Assembly: GCA_026168455.1 (NCBI GenBank) | Contig: CM047431.1 | Span: 61,834,910-61,898,909, forward strand | Direction: 5' to 3' | From: Theocolax elegans | Taxonomy: Eukaryota > Arthropoda > Insecta > Hymenoptera > Cerocephalidae | DNA length: 64,000 bases | Part shown: piece by piece, positions 1 to 12,363 of the stretch | Layout: the number at the start of each line of letters is the position of its first letter | How positions within the stretch are numbered: the stretch's first letter is position 1 | Notes under the pieces: generated by a model | Database searches by the model: none | Told to the model about the DNA's origin: nothing | What the model saw: only the letters and a program-made list of their open reading frames with translations | Translations under genes and position numbers: made by a program

Positions 1-556
1 ATTTCTAACCAATTTGATTTTTCAATTTTTTTGATTTTTGTTTCTATATATGTCTAATGTTTTTTAGCGTAAAAAGCTTTTAATCAACTTGAAATTTTGA
101 ATATTTTCCAACTACAAGTTACAAATTCTCGAAGTAATTGAGCATTTGTATTTTTGGATGAATTATTGATTGCTCATATATATATCACTGAATATAATCG
201 GTCAAATGGGTTGAAATTTCATCAAGTGGATTTTGAGAGAGAACTCTAATCTAAAATGCGATTTTACAAACAAAATTTGTATCTTCTAGTTCAACATGCT
301 TTGGAATAATAATATTTGCAAGTTTATTAAAGCTTTTTCGAAACATTTTTGAAGTATTTGCAATATCTACATGTAAACGCTACGTATTTATTGGTACATA
401 ACTCTTAGAAAGTGCATTATAATCTTTCCGAAACCAGATTGACGTTGTAATCATATAATTAATATTTCTTTATTGGATATTTAAAATCGTGTTATTAGAA
501 TTTTGGCATGATAATCTTGTTTTCAGAGCGGTTTTGTATTTGTAACAATCATCCTA
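1..556. other. AT-rich non-coding DNA at the left edge
   Basis: No coding exon or RNA gene is recognisable here. The sequence is low-complexity and AT-rich up to the TA dinucleotide where the next inverted-repeat element begins. It may lie in an intron of the gene whose 5' end sits at 3.0-4.4 kb. Confidence 0.5.
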
Positions 557-1477
557 GTCCGGGAGCTGGCTATGTCCCCGCTGGAAACTACATGTCCCCG
601 GCTAAAAACCATAAAATCCAATGGATTTTGGTCCGTAGAATCCAAATTCGACGGTACATTTTGCGAAAAAATGGTACTTCTTGTTTAAACCGCAATCATT
701 TAAACAAAATATAAAAAGTTATATTTTCGCATCGGACAATTTTTTTTCATAAAATTAGGAAATTTTAAGGCGAAAAAAATTGAAGCAACTAGAATTTTTT
801 GAAAATTTTTTTTTTCTAATTTTTAATGAATTTTAAACAATAATATAAACGACTATTTTTATCTTTTTGCAAAAATTCAAAATTCTTCATATTCTTTAAA
901 CTAGCATTTATTATAATTAAGTAAATTAAATATTATAAATTTCTTAATTGTTTATTAAATAATTAATAATAATTCATTGAGTTTTAAATCTTAATATTCA
1001 GAAAAAACAAATATTAATGAATATTTCTGTAAAAATTTAATTAATTCAAAATATAAATGTGTTGTTAGTAATTTATTTAAACACATTTTCAATATGTTTA
1101 ATTAAAAGATTTCAATGACGCGCCATTTTTAATCGACAATTCTCCAGAAATTAGCGATCGTCTTTTGCCGCATTGTTTATAATGGTAGAGATGTGACATT
1201 GCTACTTAAGACTTAGATTATTCTTATTAGATTCTACGGCCCAAAATCCATTGGATTTCATGGTTTTTAGCCGGGGACATAGCCAACGTCCGGATTTTTT
1301 CTGAAATTTGACGTTTAAAATTCTATGAAAGATTATTAATTATTTAATAAAGAATAAAGCAATTTTTAATATGTTTTTTACTTAGTCTAGATTCTACGGC
1401 CCAAAATCCATTGGATTTCATGGTTTCTAGCCGCGGGAACATGTAATTTCCAACGAGGACATAGCCAGCTTCCGGAC
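557..1477. mobile_element. TA-flanked inverted-repeat element (Tc1/mariner-like MITE)
   Basis: The ends are inverted repeats of about 85-90 bp. The left end begins GTCCGGGAGCTGGCTATGTC; the right end is its reverse complement, finishing CCAGCTTCCGGAC. A TA dinucleotide lies directly outside each end (555-556 and 1478-1479), which is the Tc1/mariner target-site signature. The interior is AT-rich with no transposase ORF, so this is a non-autonomous copy. A third, truncated copy of the same terminal repeat lies inside at about 1231-1291, in the same orientation as the right end. This points to a nested or rearranged element. Confidence 0.75.
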
Positions 1478-2900
1478 TATCCAAAATAAATCAGTGCCAA
1501 AAATAAAGAAGTTTATTGAACACTTTCATTAGGATTAATTAAATATCATATTGTAGAATAATATATGTACACATATATCTTTACTACTACTTTACCGACT
1601 AAGCGATAATTGATTAGATATTATAAAAAAACAACGGTATTTGTAAAAACAAGAGTCCATTGTGCGTCCTTTGTCAATAAAAAATTAACAAAAAATGTAA
1701 AGCCTGTATACCTATGTTCACGTTAGCTTACATTTTTGTAATGTTTCTCGAAAATGCAATTATATTTTTTCCTGAAATTTGGTACATTATTAGATTATTA
1801 ACTAACGAAGGGCTATGAAATGAACTCTCACAATTATTTCGGGAATGTAAAACTTGACTTTGGGATCCTTTCGAGAGGATGTCGAGAGGATAATATTCAA
1901 CCAGAAACATATATTCTTTAAAGTATTAAAATTGTGCGCCTACTTAAATAATTTTAATACCACGAAGATTAAAAAGTAAAGTAGAAAAATCAAATACAGA
2001 ATTATGTAACGAGTAGCTGCCTCCGTTTAAAGGAGTTACGTATTTGATTGTTACCAACAGAAAAAATTAATTAATTTTTACGATTTACGATTATATTTAA
2101 CAAAATCTACAATTTTACGTAAAACCCCAATAAGGAGGCATTTGATTTTTAATTTCACTTATAAGAATGTTTGCACGGAAAATATACAGTTTATTCACTT
2201 GCAAATTTCGCACAATACCGTATTATCCAATAATTTATTAGTAATTATGTATTTGAGTTTATTATAGAATACTAGATTTTAAGACAACAGTAATTATAAT
2301 ATTACTCCGTCGGTAACAATCTGCAGGTATGATATAAGAGTTTTTGCACAACCAAATAAGGAATAGAGCGTGTTGGCTGCATATTTTTTCTCGACAAGAG
2401 ATCTACCCTATCGACTTACGTAATTTGTTAAAAAATTTCTCTTTTTCGATAATTATTTTACATAAAAAAAAGAATAACGATTATGCATTGACAATAATTT
2501 TAGAATAAACGTATAAGACAATTAAATTTTTTTAGAATAATTAAGGGGGTTATTACCTATCATAGTCTATTTTAATTTTAAATCAATCTCCTTACCTTAT
2601 TAACCGAGGTAGACAAAGAATTGAATAATAATTAATAAAATATAATAGACGCATATTATTGCTTTCAAACAATTAATCTTTAGCCAAAATTGTAGACCAA
2701 TTGACAATCGCGTTAATTCGATTCCTAAATTATTCCTACCATTTCAAATACTATCACATTTTATAAATACAAATTCAATTCTTAATAAAAAAATGATTTG
2801 TTAACTAAAGTTACCACGTTGAGTTTTAATCGTTTAGTTTAAAATTAGAAAAACATAGAACGTTACTTTTATATAATACTACCTAGTACCTACACGTGTT
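1478..2900. other. AT-rich non-coding stretch
   Basis: I see no coding exon, RNA gene or repeat boundary here. It lies immediately 3' of the minus-strand coding exon at 3.0-3.3 kb, so it is most likely that gene's first coding-side intron. Confidence 0.4.
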
Positions 2901-3013
2901 ACTATCGTTTTACAGTGTAAAATATGGACGGTACACGATTGTCAAGAGCAGATGACGCCACTGCATCCCTCGATATGAAAACATTTTGGTTTCGCGAAGA
3001 AGAAGTTTCTGAC

Positions 3014-3326
3014 CTGGTCGAATCCTGGCGGGCGATACCGGTGATGCTGCTACTTTGCGTGCTGACCCTGAGTAAGGTGACATTCTTCGGTATCCCAGGT
3101 AAAAGTGGCGCGGTGTTCTTTTGCGTAAGAAGAGGCGAATCCGCTCGGAACGAACGCTGCTGTTGCTGCTGATGATCGTCACCGTAATCCTCCTCCTCCT
3201 CGATGGTACCCGGAAGCCGGAATAACTTTTGCGACGGCTCCTCGGCCATCGTTTCACGCAGGTTTATTCATCGTATGGACTCGAACGCTGCTCCATCAGG
3301 AAGTTCGAGTGCTGCTTCCTTCACAC
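3014..3326 (-). CDS. First coding exon of an unidentified minus-strand gene (partial)
   Basis: The exon starts after an acceptor (AG at 3327-3328). It carries a short 5' UTR and then an ATG at 3249 opening MAEEPSQKLFRLPG. The frame includes an acidic run (EEEED), a five-residue polyQ run and a Ser/Thr-rich tail, which looks like a disordered N-terminus. A good donor (CAG|GTCAGA) ends the exon at 3014 in phase 2, giving 78 codons plus two bases. The frame stays open to a stop at 2902, with a weaker donor (ACT|GTAAAA) near 2921, so the 3' boundary is uncertain. Two short uORFs precede the ATG. I do not recognise the protein. The coding length and exit phase equal those of the first Kir exon (236 nt, phase 2), so a second Kir paralogue is possible but unproven. 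The remaining exons lie left of this window. Confidence 0.6.
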
Positions 3327-4229
3327 CTGTCGAATAAAAATCACTCGTTATTCGTTCTATAAAGACAATATTATCATCGAAACGTAGCGCGCGTAATACC
3401 ACAACAATAAATGTGAATCTTTCAATCTTCTTCTTTTTTTTCGAGTTAATTTATATGTAATGTATCGGTATTAAGTAAACATTTATGTATAAAATGAAAC
3501 GTTGGTGCCAAACTCCTCGTTTTGACGTATTTACCTCGCGATATTATTAGTCTTATCGACAGGTTTACGTATGATTTCTTCTGCAGCATTGACACACTTT
3601 ATTTTAACTGCAATGGACGAGCATATTTTATACATCGTATGTATACGGGACATCATCGGTTGAAAATTACATTAATATACGTGTTCGACATCACCGTCTT
3701 TTAACAATTTCTAAATAAAAATCCCTTGTATTTTCCTAAAATGTGTGAAATATATACATATACGTGAAACAACTCTTCTTAATTTAATCATTAATTATCA
3801 ATCTTTATTTGTATACGGCTAGTCAATTTTACCTTCGAACAATCATCAAATTCAATATAATAATAACGGTATGATTAAACGTTTTATCAAAATAATAATA
3901 TATTTCGTTATATACACAGACCGTTAGAAATTCGTACACCAGTTGAGAGAGACGTAAGTCGCGTTGAATAAAGCAAAAATCTTCATTCAAATTCTTGGCG
4001 TAATTTTTCTTAAACGAGCTTCCAAATCTCTGATATTTGCAATTCAAATATGAAATCTATATTACGCAGAGACGAATTTTTATAACTGTATGCAAGGAAA
4101 AAACATCCAGTTTTGTATACGTACATAAATATATATATATAGATACAAATTGAAATAATTAAAGATGTGTATGTAAAAAAGAGAAGAAGATAAAGAATAT
4201 CCAAGTATATATTGTCAGGTGAGACGTAC

Positions 4230-4340
4230 CGCAGTAAAGGAAAACTAACACTCGCGAAGTGAAGGGGAATCGAGAAATAGAGAGACACACCAGGTTTGAT
4301 GCGGCGGGCACGAAGCACCGCGTAACACTGAATACTGAAC
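4230..4340 (-). promoter_or_regulatory. Candidate promoter and 5' UTR exon for the left-edge gene
   Basis: This patch is more GC- and CpG-rich than its surroundings. On the minus strand it contains two Inr-like TCAGT motifs (A+1 near 4336 and 4329). It ends at a donor (GCG|GTACGTCTC, exon end at 4230) that could splice to the acceptor at 3326. No DPE is visible at +28. The evidence is motif-level only. Confidence 0.35.
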
Positions 4341-4440
4341 TGTCCCGCGCTTTTCCAGCTATGGCGAGCCATATTAAACTCTGAGTAGAGAGGAGGCAAT
4401 ACGACCAATTGGGGGAATACCGTGATACACCTGTGTCGCC

Positions 4441-7400
4441 CTTTTCGTTACATATCTTTGTCTCATTACTTTTTCATTTCACTTTTTTTTTGTATTTCAT
4501 ATGTAAGAATTAAAATATTTGTGAAACATTTATTTAGATAAAAATTAGCCGTTCGATTAAAACCTAGCCAATAAGTATCAAACAATGATTTGGAATATCC
4601 TCAAAATGATCTATATCTATTATACATGTGGATATTTGCAGAAATAAATTCGATATATAATTTAAAACTACTTGATATTAATTAACTCTTCCGTTTATCG
4701 TATATTAGTATAATTAATATAATTTTATTTTTAATCCATATTTTATTTAATTTTAGGGGTCCATTATCTCTCTGTTATACCCTAGTAGAAATCAAACCAC
4801 CTTTTTGTCTTATTTCGCCATTGTTTGCAAATTCGATAAAAATTACTTGTTATTACCTATAAAATAGTTATACATATATATAATTTCTACCAGTAGTAGT
4901 AGTTGCAGACTTTCCGTACAATTTTATATGCTCATATAATAAAATTTTCAATTGTTTCTTCTAAAAACGTTACCGTATGTCCAACGAATTTCTAACGGGT
5001 AGAAAAATCCCGTATAAAACAAAATTTTCGTGTACAATATCATTGTAAGCTATATATATATTTGCTTATTTTCGAAGGTGAAAAGCAGCAAAAAAAGAGA
5101 GGTTCTCGATTGAATTTAATCTTCTCCTCCATTAGGTGATTCAATCGAGATGATATATAGAAATATCCAGGTCAACGTAACATCGAATTAAATTTGTCTA
5201 TGTTGATATTTAAAATCACGCAATCGCTCGGTAACGTCCAGTTCCTGTATAATACGTATCCGCGTGTATATCGGTGCAGTGCACGAGAAAAACCAACGGG
5301 CACTCACATAATCACTCTGTGTAAATGGATTAACTTTGCGCAACGTTGCCTTATCACCGTTGATAAATATTTGTTGATTAATTAATTCAACCATACCGCG
5401 AAAATTTTTAAAGCAAATGAAATACGTGTAATTTTAAAATTTATTGATTATAACCGCAACTCGAGATGTGTCTATGTATATATTCGCACCTGTCCTATCC
5501 TCAGCATTCTCAAAAACAACAACAACGTGTAATATCCAGATTTAGCTAAAATGATATGTCGTTGAAGTGAAGAAGAAAAAAAAATTTGGTTGAAAAAAAA
5601 AAGAATCAATGTGGACGAACAGCTGGGAAGGATAGAAAGACAGGAGGAAACCAATGACAACGATAATAATAATAATAATAATAACAACAATAATTTGAGA
5701 TTTTCCGCGTGTCGAGTATCAAGGAGGAGGGGAGGGATATCGCATCCTCCTGTTACAGGTATTATCTATCGAGGTCGCCGCCGGTTCTTTTCACGCACGC
5801 GAGATCGGCGTATCCTCGCCATCAGGCTCGATTTCTTCCACGTCCCACATTTTTCATCTTCTTCTCCAGTCCTATAATTTTAATCTTCATTTTTTCTTTT
5901 ACGATGGTCCTTCTCGTATTCGCACAACGTTTATTTTTAACGAAAAAAAAGAAAAAAAAACAAGAACTCGATGTACCGTAAGTTCAGTTGAAAATTAAAA
6001 TTCATTGCACGATTTTGGACTATACACATATACACACATTTACATATACATATACATATATAATATATATTGGAAAGATGAGACTCGGTGGGAAATACCA
6101 AAAATTATTAGCATACGTGGAAAACGGAAGAAACGAAAGAAACAAAAGAGAGATACTTATGTGTAACGCAGAGATCCCAAGCAATTAGTACTGAGCGACA
6201 ATGAGATGAACCTCTTGGTCAATTGTCATAATTGAAGTAAATGCGACCTTAACCTTTTTTTCTCTTCCTAAGAGTCGGCGCGTGTCACTGAATTATATAC
6301 TAAAATTACTCGCGACCTTGACTTTCGAAAAAAAGACAAAAACAAAATTGGCGAATTTCTAAATCCTCGTTTATAAGGTCACAACGAGCCTTGAATATAA
6401 CCATACACTTTTAGTTTTCGTAAATAACAGCCAATCCTTCGTTTTGCTCTCTGCGGGTGTATATATATACATATATATATACCTAAATTTTATTACAATT
6501 TTTAATCTTTAATCTTTGTTGCCACAATTATTTTTAAAAAACTCAATTCGTTCTTTCGTATTACATCTGTATAAGTATGCATTTTAAAAAAAATTTTAAG
6601 TACTTCTTTAATAAATCCAGGGTTTTTTTTAAATTAGAATTGTCTTACGGTATATAGATAATTATGCATAGTTTTTATTATTGCTTCAAGGGGACAGATC
6701 TATAGGTTAAAGTTTAGAATAAATAATTACATAATTAAACGTGCAATTACACTTGAAACTTTTTTTCATTTTTAGTTGATTCATTTGTAACATACCATTT
6801 TTTAATCAATTGCGACACATGTATCATTTTTCAGTATAATGCATTTCCTGTAGAATAATACTTCAGGGAACAACTTCATCGAGTAAAGTGAATTTTAACA
6901 GTACAACTTGCTTCTAATTCGATTATATAAAATTTTTTATACATTTACTTCAATAATGAAGTACATTTTACAATATTTTTGTAATCGAATGTTTTTTAAA
7001 TTCTGTTTCATACACAAGTAATTTAAAACCACTTTTTTAATTATACTGCTATAAATGTCAGTCTACTTAATGATTTAATTTCTGGGATATATTCTACAAA
7101 GTGTAAAATATTCAGAAGTGTTGGTGCAAAAGTTACTAAAATATTTTTGTTAAAAGTTTTTTGGTAGAAATTATATCGCGTACATCGTGTCGTGTATAAT
7201 AAATTATCAATTGTTGATAATAAATTTTTATCTGAATTTAAACCCAAGCTCGGCCCCTCAATATAATAAACAACTGAGCAATAAGTAGTTAAAACTCGAA
7301 TGAGTACAATAAATTATGCCAATAACCACGATATCCTTATTTTTGTATCTGCGAAACTCGCTAAATTTTCATTACCGCGCAAATAAAAAATCAAAAATTT

Positions 7401-9590
7401 CTGAAACGCGATACTGCTGGTAGAAAATTAAACTATAATTATTTTTTTGGTGTACATGTTTTTATCAACTTCCAACTTGATTTAAAAAAACTCATTACAC
7501 TTACACCTGAAAAAAAGTGTTTGTTAACATCATTTGAATTTTTGAACATTGTCATCACCTCGACCGTTTCCCTCCTTCAAATCGTCATTCCACAATGAAC
7601 GATCAAAGTATATGTAAAAAAATATCGGATCGATTTTGGTCAATCACTTCGAATGGCATAAAAATCGACTACAAGAACGAAGAAAATAAAAGCGCATTGA
7701 GATACCTATAATGTGTGTATTATAGGTCAATTAGGTATTTAACGCGTGGCGGCGGCGGGCCTTTGAGAGCGTCGTCCCTCGGTATTAAGCAATTGCGCGT
7801 CAAAAACCAGGCTGAGACGGTGCTCCCAGTGTGTGTGTATGTATGTGTGTGTGTACACATACAGTGAATTTCTTTTTCAACCGACGAAGACATTTTCCCC
7901 TTGAGCGGTAAATATTCCAAAAAGCTTCTCGTTTAATAAACGAGATGACAGTTCGCACGACGCACGCTGATAATTTATTGATAAAAAAACTGCATATTTA
8001 TCTATATATACATAAAGACACTGTAACAATTCTGAAATAATTAAAAAAAAATACGGAACGTATATATCTATTACACGAGAGAGTACAACAATTCCGCATG
8101 AATTGCACGGTGTCAAATTCGTCACGGTTGCTGTTAGGTTAGTCACGCGTAACCCGGAAATCCAAATCCTGTTTAGCCTCATCTTTTTAGCATACGTATA
8201 TATATATTTAAATATAAAGTCACTTTGGTTTCTTTTTTTTGTTCAAAGAGGGGATAATAGCCGTTCTTTCGAATGTCCATTGTTCGACGGATCCAAGAAC
8301 CGATCGTTCAAACGGTAATTCTCCACATCTTTCCATCACTCGTATGGTGATTCATATATTATATGTACGAAATAATTCAATTACGAATTGGAAGGTTACG
8401 CTTAACTTACTTTTTTTCTTTTTCGACGTGTAATCCTCGTGTTTGTAAAAAATGAAAAATAATAATATGGGAGGAGAATCTCGTTATTTCTAGATCGGTA
8501 TAGTTATATAGAAGGTAACGTGCAATTCGTCACCGCGCGCTCCACAGTTACGTAAAATCATCTGTATACATATAGAGCTCGACGCGTCACGTTTTACACG
8601 AAAGAGAAAATAGCGCGACATATACGATTCGAAGATGTATATATACCATATGTGCACGAGAAAACGAAACGAAAGACGATAAACATACATCAGAGTTTAT
8701 ACAAAATAATCGACGCGTCGATTCGATAATAATATACGAAAAGAGCCATGATGAACCTTGAGCGAGAATAATTCGAGCACGCGACTCCGGGAGCAAGGAC
8801 ACGGGGGGAATCGGTTTGCAAAAAGTGTCGTAATCCCATTGTAAGACGATACACCGAGACGTATATGTATGTGTATGCGTGTGTGGGTGAAATTTCCGAC
8901 ACGTCCGGTTATACGGCGCATCCCTAAGGACCTTCAGACGATTTTCGCGTTGCCGACGACGTGTACACTGCGGCACTCCAACGTAATCGCGTGTTCGATA
9001 ACCAAGGGCGCAGTGAACGTGTAATTTTTAATGGGTACACATGCACGTGTCACCTAAACGATATGTATACCTTATTAATCGTCGAGAGGTTGGTTTTATT
9101 TCGTTGGTCGATTGTGTACACGCTTCAATTTTACGATACGATCGGGTGCTTTGAGAAATGTGCGGTGTATATGTATACAATTGCCAGATTGCAAATCTAC
9201 AAAAGTTTAAAAATTGATCAATTTTTTAATGAAACGTTAAAAAAATTTAAAAAAATTCAGCTTTAATAAAAGTATAAATAGAAAATGTATAATACTTTAT
9301 CGTGGATAATTAAAAATAGTTGTACTATAAGTAATTACGTTAATTCTATAAATTATTTTACGTTTGAATGCCTAATATCTACTTATCCAGTAACTGTTTT
9401 CAAAATTTATCATTTTTATTCTATGAGTTATTGATACACGGTTTGCGATTAAATTTTGGTGTTTCCTTTAACCTTTATGAAACTCTACTCTATCTGGATT
9501 AGTAGTTTCCATATTTTTAGTTATTTAACAATTGTAATTATGTGATCGTTTTAAACGTGAAAGATTAAAAAACCTAAAAATAAGCCTAAG
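4441..9590. other. Intergenic DNA with microsatellites and CpG-rich patches
   Basis: No convincing exon was found. The stretch holds an AAT/AAC microsatellite at 5663-5693 and a GT-rich run at about 7828-7862. CpG-richer patches at 7.74-7.82 kb and 8.5-9.0 kb could be regulatory. Short ORFs in these patches lack splice-bounded structure or recognisable domains. Confidence 0.4.
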
Positions 9591-9596
9591 GAGATG

Positions 9597-9950
9597 TTAT
9601 AGTCAGAAAATGGTAATGTTTAATATTTTCTTTATAAACAAAAGAATACATTTTCGAAAAAATCCTAAACGCCATGCCGTTAAGTATGTTTTAATCGGTA
9701 TACTCAAATTTTTTTCAGATTTTTAATCTGTAATTTAATTCTGATTTTTACGTTGAAAATCCATGCCTTTGGAGTCCAATAATTACCGACCGAAAGTTGT
9801 TTATTTAATTATTATTATCAAATTTATTTTTTTTCTTAAAAAATCAAAGCATGATGCCCTCGAGTTTATTTTAAACTACACATATGAATATTTTTAATGT
9901 TTCCGAGATAATCTTATGTTGATCGGTATAGATCCCTGTAACTTGGGTAA
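9597..9950. repeat. Dispersed repeat family B, copy 1 (degraded)
   Basis: This segment aligns along its length with 25733-26108 and more weakly with 15268-15638. Shared blocks include TCAGAAAATGGT near the start, AATTACCGACCGAAA in the middle and GATCCCTGTAACTTGGGT at the end. The better-preserved copies have inverted ends around TTGTCGGACTC, so this is probably an old MITE. It has no coding capacity. Confidence 0.65.
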
Positions 9951-12363
9951 AAGATCTCGTTAAAAAGATAAAACTCTGTAAGCAAGAAAAATGTATCAAT
10001 TTGGCCTTTCTGAAAAGTGAATTATCAACTGATTTGAATTTTGATTGACTTTTAACCTAGAGGAGGCGTTAAATGTGTGTCACAGTCCCGCGTAACGTTT
10101 CCCCGCAAAAGTTAATTGTTTTTAACATATTAATAAATAAGAAAATTTTAGTTTCATAAATTATATGCATTGACTCGCTATAAACGACCAATAAAAGCCA
10201 CATCGTTATCAATTTTGTCAACCGCGATCGTATAGGACATTATGAAAGTATTAGGATCAAATAAATAAAATGTTTGTAAATGAGTACTCACGAGAGCTCG
10301 GTTTTCGGTAACAAATATCTGGAATAGTGTCTTGATAAAAACAAAAATAGTCTAAAAAAAAGAAAATAAATAAAATAAAACTAAAAGTATAAAATTTATA
10401 CTTATACGTATAAATAAATATACTTATATAAATTTTTACTTATTTAAAATATACGTGTTCACTATAGGAAAGTGTGAAATTGTTAATTTACACTTTCTGC
10501 CTTTAATTTTCCAATTTAAAGTTTAGAGCGTAATGTCGATCGATATTGTTTTTAGTATACTCAAGTGAAAATAACATAAATAAGTGAAGTTCACGTAACT
10601 TGTTCAAGTTTACCTCGGTAGGATTACCTCTTAAATAAATATATAAATAAAATATATACACGTGAGAATGATGCGTAAACGATGCCCGATACGATGAGAC
10701 AGGCTATAGGTTGATAAATGTTATACAATACGTAATTGACAAAAGTTAATAGGGTAGATTTTGCGATCGCCGACGCAAGTAGTTAACAAGTAGGTGTATA
10801 TCGCATTGGAGAGAAAAATAATCGAGCCGAGCTCACTCGAGGCTATAGGACCAGCAGTAGCACTAGCATCATCATCATCATCATCATCAGAACGAGTTTA
10901 TAGACGGCGGGAAGTGCTCTCGTTATCACGCCAGTCAATTGTTTAATCTCAGTCTCCCGTCTCTCGGTTCTTCGTTCTTCTTCTCCTTCTCTTCGCGACA
11001 TTCGCGCGTTCTCCTTGCCACGATACTTTTTATCGACTTTATCGCTCCTTCTTCTTACACCTTATATACATTCGCAATCGGCTAATCCGATATAACCGTG
11101 TCGCAAAAGGGATAAATTAATTTTTCAATTTATACGACACACTCGTCCTTTTCACGCATATATATATATACAGTTTACTTTATAAATGGTTTCGAAGAGA
11201 GAAAATAAATAATTATTATATATAATAATTAATGATTATTTTACCGTTCGGTGATATGTATACGTAATATAAAATTATTTATTTATTAGCCTTACCGTAT
11301 AGAAAAACAAAATCTAGTTTTACAAAGCAGAGATTATTTAACTGATGGTATATATATCATAATAGTAAAATTAAGAAAAATTAAAAATTATATTTTGGCA
11401 ATAACAATGGGTGTGCTTCAAGGTACTATTAATGATTTTTAGATGTTATATAGTATAGTTGCTCAATGTTATCACATCAGCTGATGATACAGTATTATCG
11501 AGTTCAGGTTCATCTTAGAACAGTTATGTTATAGTATTATCAATAAGTGTCTTTACAATAAGTTTGTGATTAGATAAAGTCTAAAGAGTTATCCTTAAAT
11601 GTTACTAAGGCTTAAATGTTCATTTCTTTTGCAATCCACGGTAATGCATTAGTTCAAATGTACAAAATATTTGGAGATGATAATTGATATAATTATTTAA
11701 AAAAGATCTACCTTGTGTGTATATATTAAATATAACATTTTTTATTCCTACAAAATTATCAATTGTTACTTATCAAAAACCTTTTTGTTCGGAAAAATTG
11801 AAAAATTCATTATTTTATAATAATTATAATATTATCGTTCACAAGGGATAATTCGTTACATATGTATATCTACATTTATCATTGAGGAGAAGAAAAATTA
11901 CGCTCGAAATTTCGAAGTGAGCCGATAGGGTAAATATCCATTGTTCGATGAACAAATGGAATTTTTGTTCGAAATTAAACTCAATAGTCGCTGAATCGTT
12001 ATCGCGGCTGGTGACTATATACGCGTATCTCGTGCACATCCGACTGAATGCCCATTCAAGCCAAAGGGAAATTCTAGGTACTCACCTAAACGACCTCTTT
12101 CGATGTACTCGTTAACGAGGATTGCGGCTCTTGTGGCATTTCCGGCGCTGTCAATTGAAAGCTCCTTTTTTTCAAAAGATCGTGCTTGCCTTTTCGACTA
12201 TCACCGAGACTCGGACGCCGCGACAGATTCGTACCTCCTTGTTTCATTTGCCTGTGCACAACATTTTTTCAATTTTATTACATTATATTATACACCAATT
12301 TTCGTCGTGTTTGTTGTCGATTCTAATTGTTTTAAGCTCGTTACATAATTTTTTCCTCGATTA
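9951..12363. other. Kir 3' flank and intergenic DNA
   Basis: There is no supported coding exon between repeat B and the Kir stop codon. A CAT trinucleotide run lies at 10867-10889, inside a CpG-richer patch (10.8-11.1 kb) that could be an enhancer or promoter. The bases just left of 12364 should hold the Kir 3' UTR. Confidence 0.4.

Noticed and set aside
2924..3172. Plus-strand ORF opposite the left-edge exon
   Set aside because: It is the antisense shadow of the minus-strand coding exon. The minus strand has the acceptor, ATG, uORFs and donor.
4010..4408. 132-codon minus-strand ORF
   Set aside because: The first part falls in the CpG-rich candidate 5' UTR exon and the rest is AT-rich with hydrophobic low-complexity translation. 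It crosses a strong donor at 4229. It is more likely UTR plus intron.
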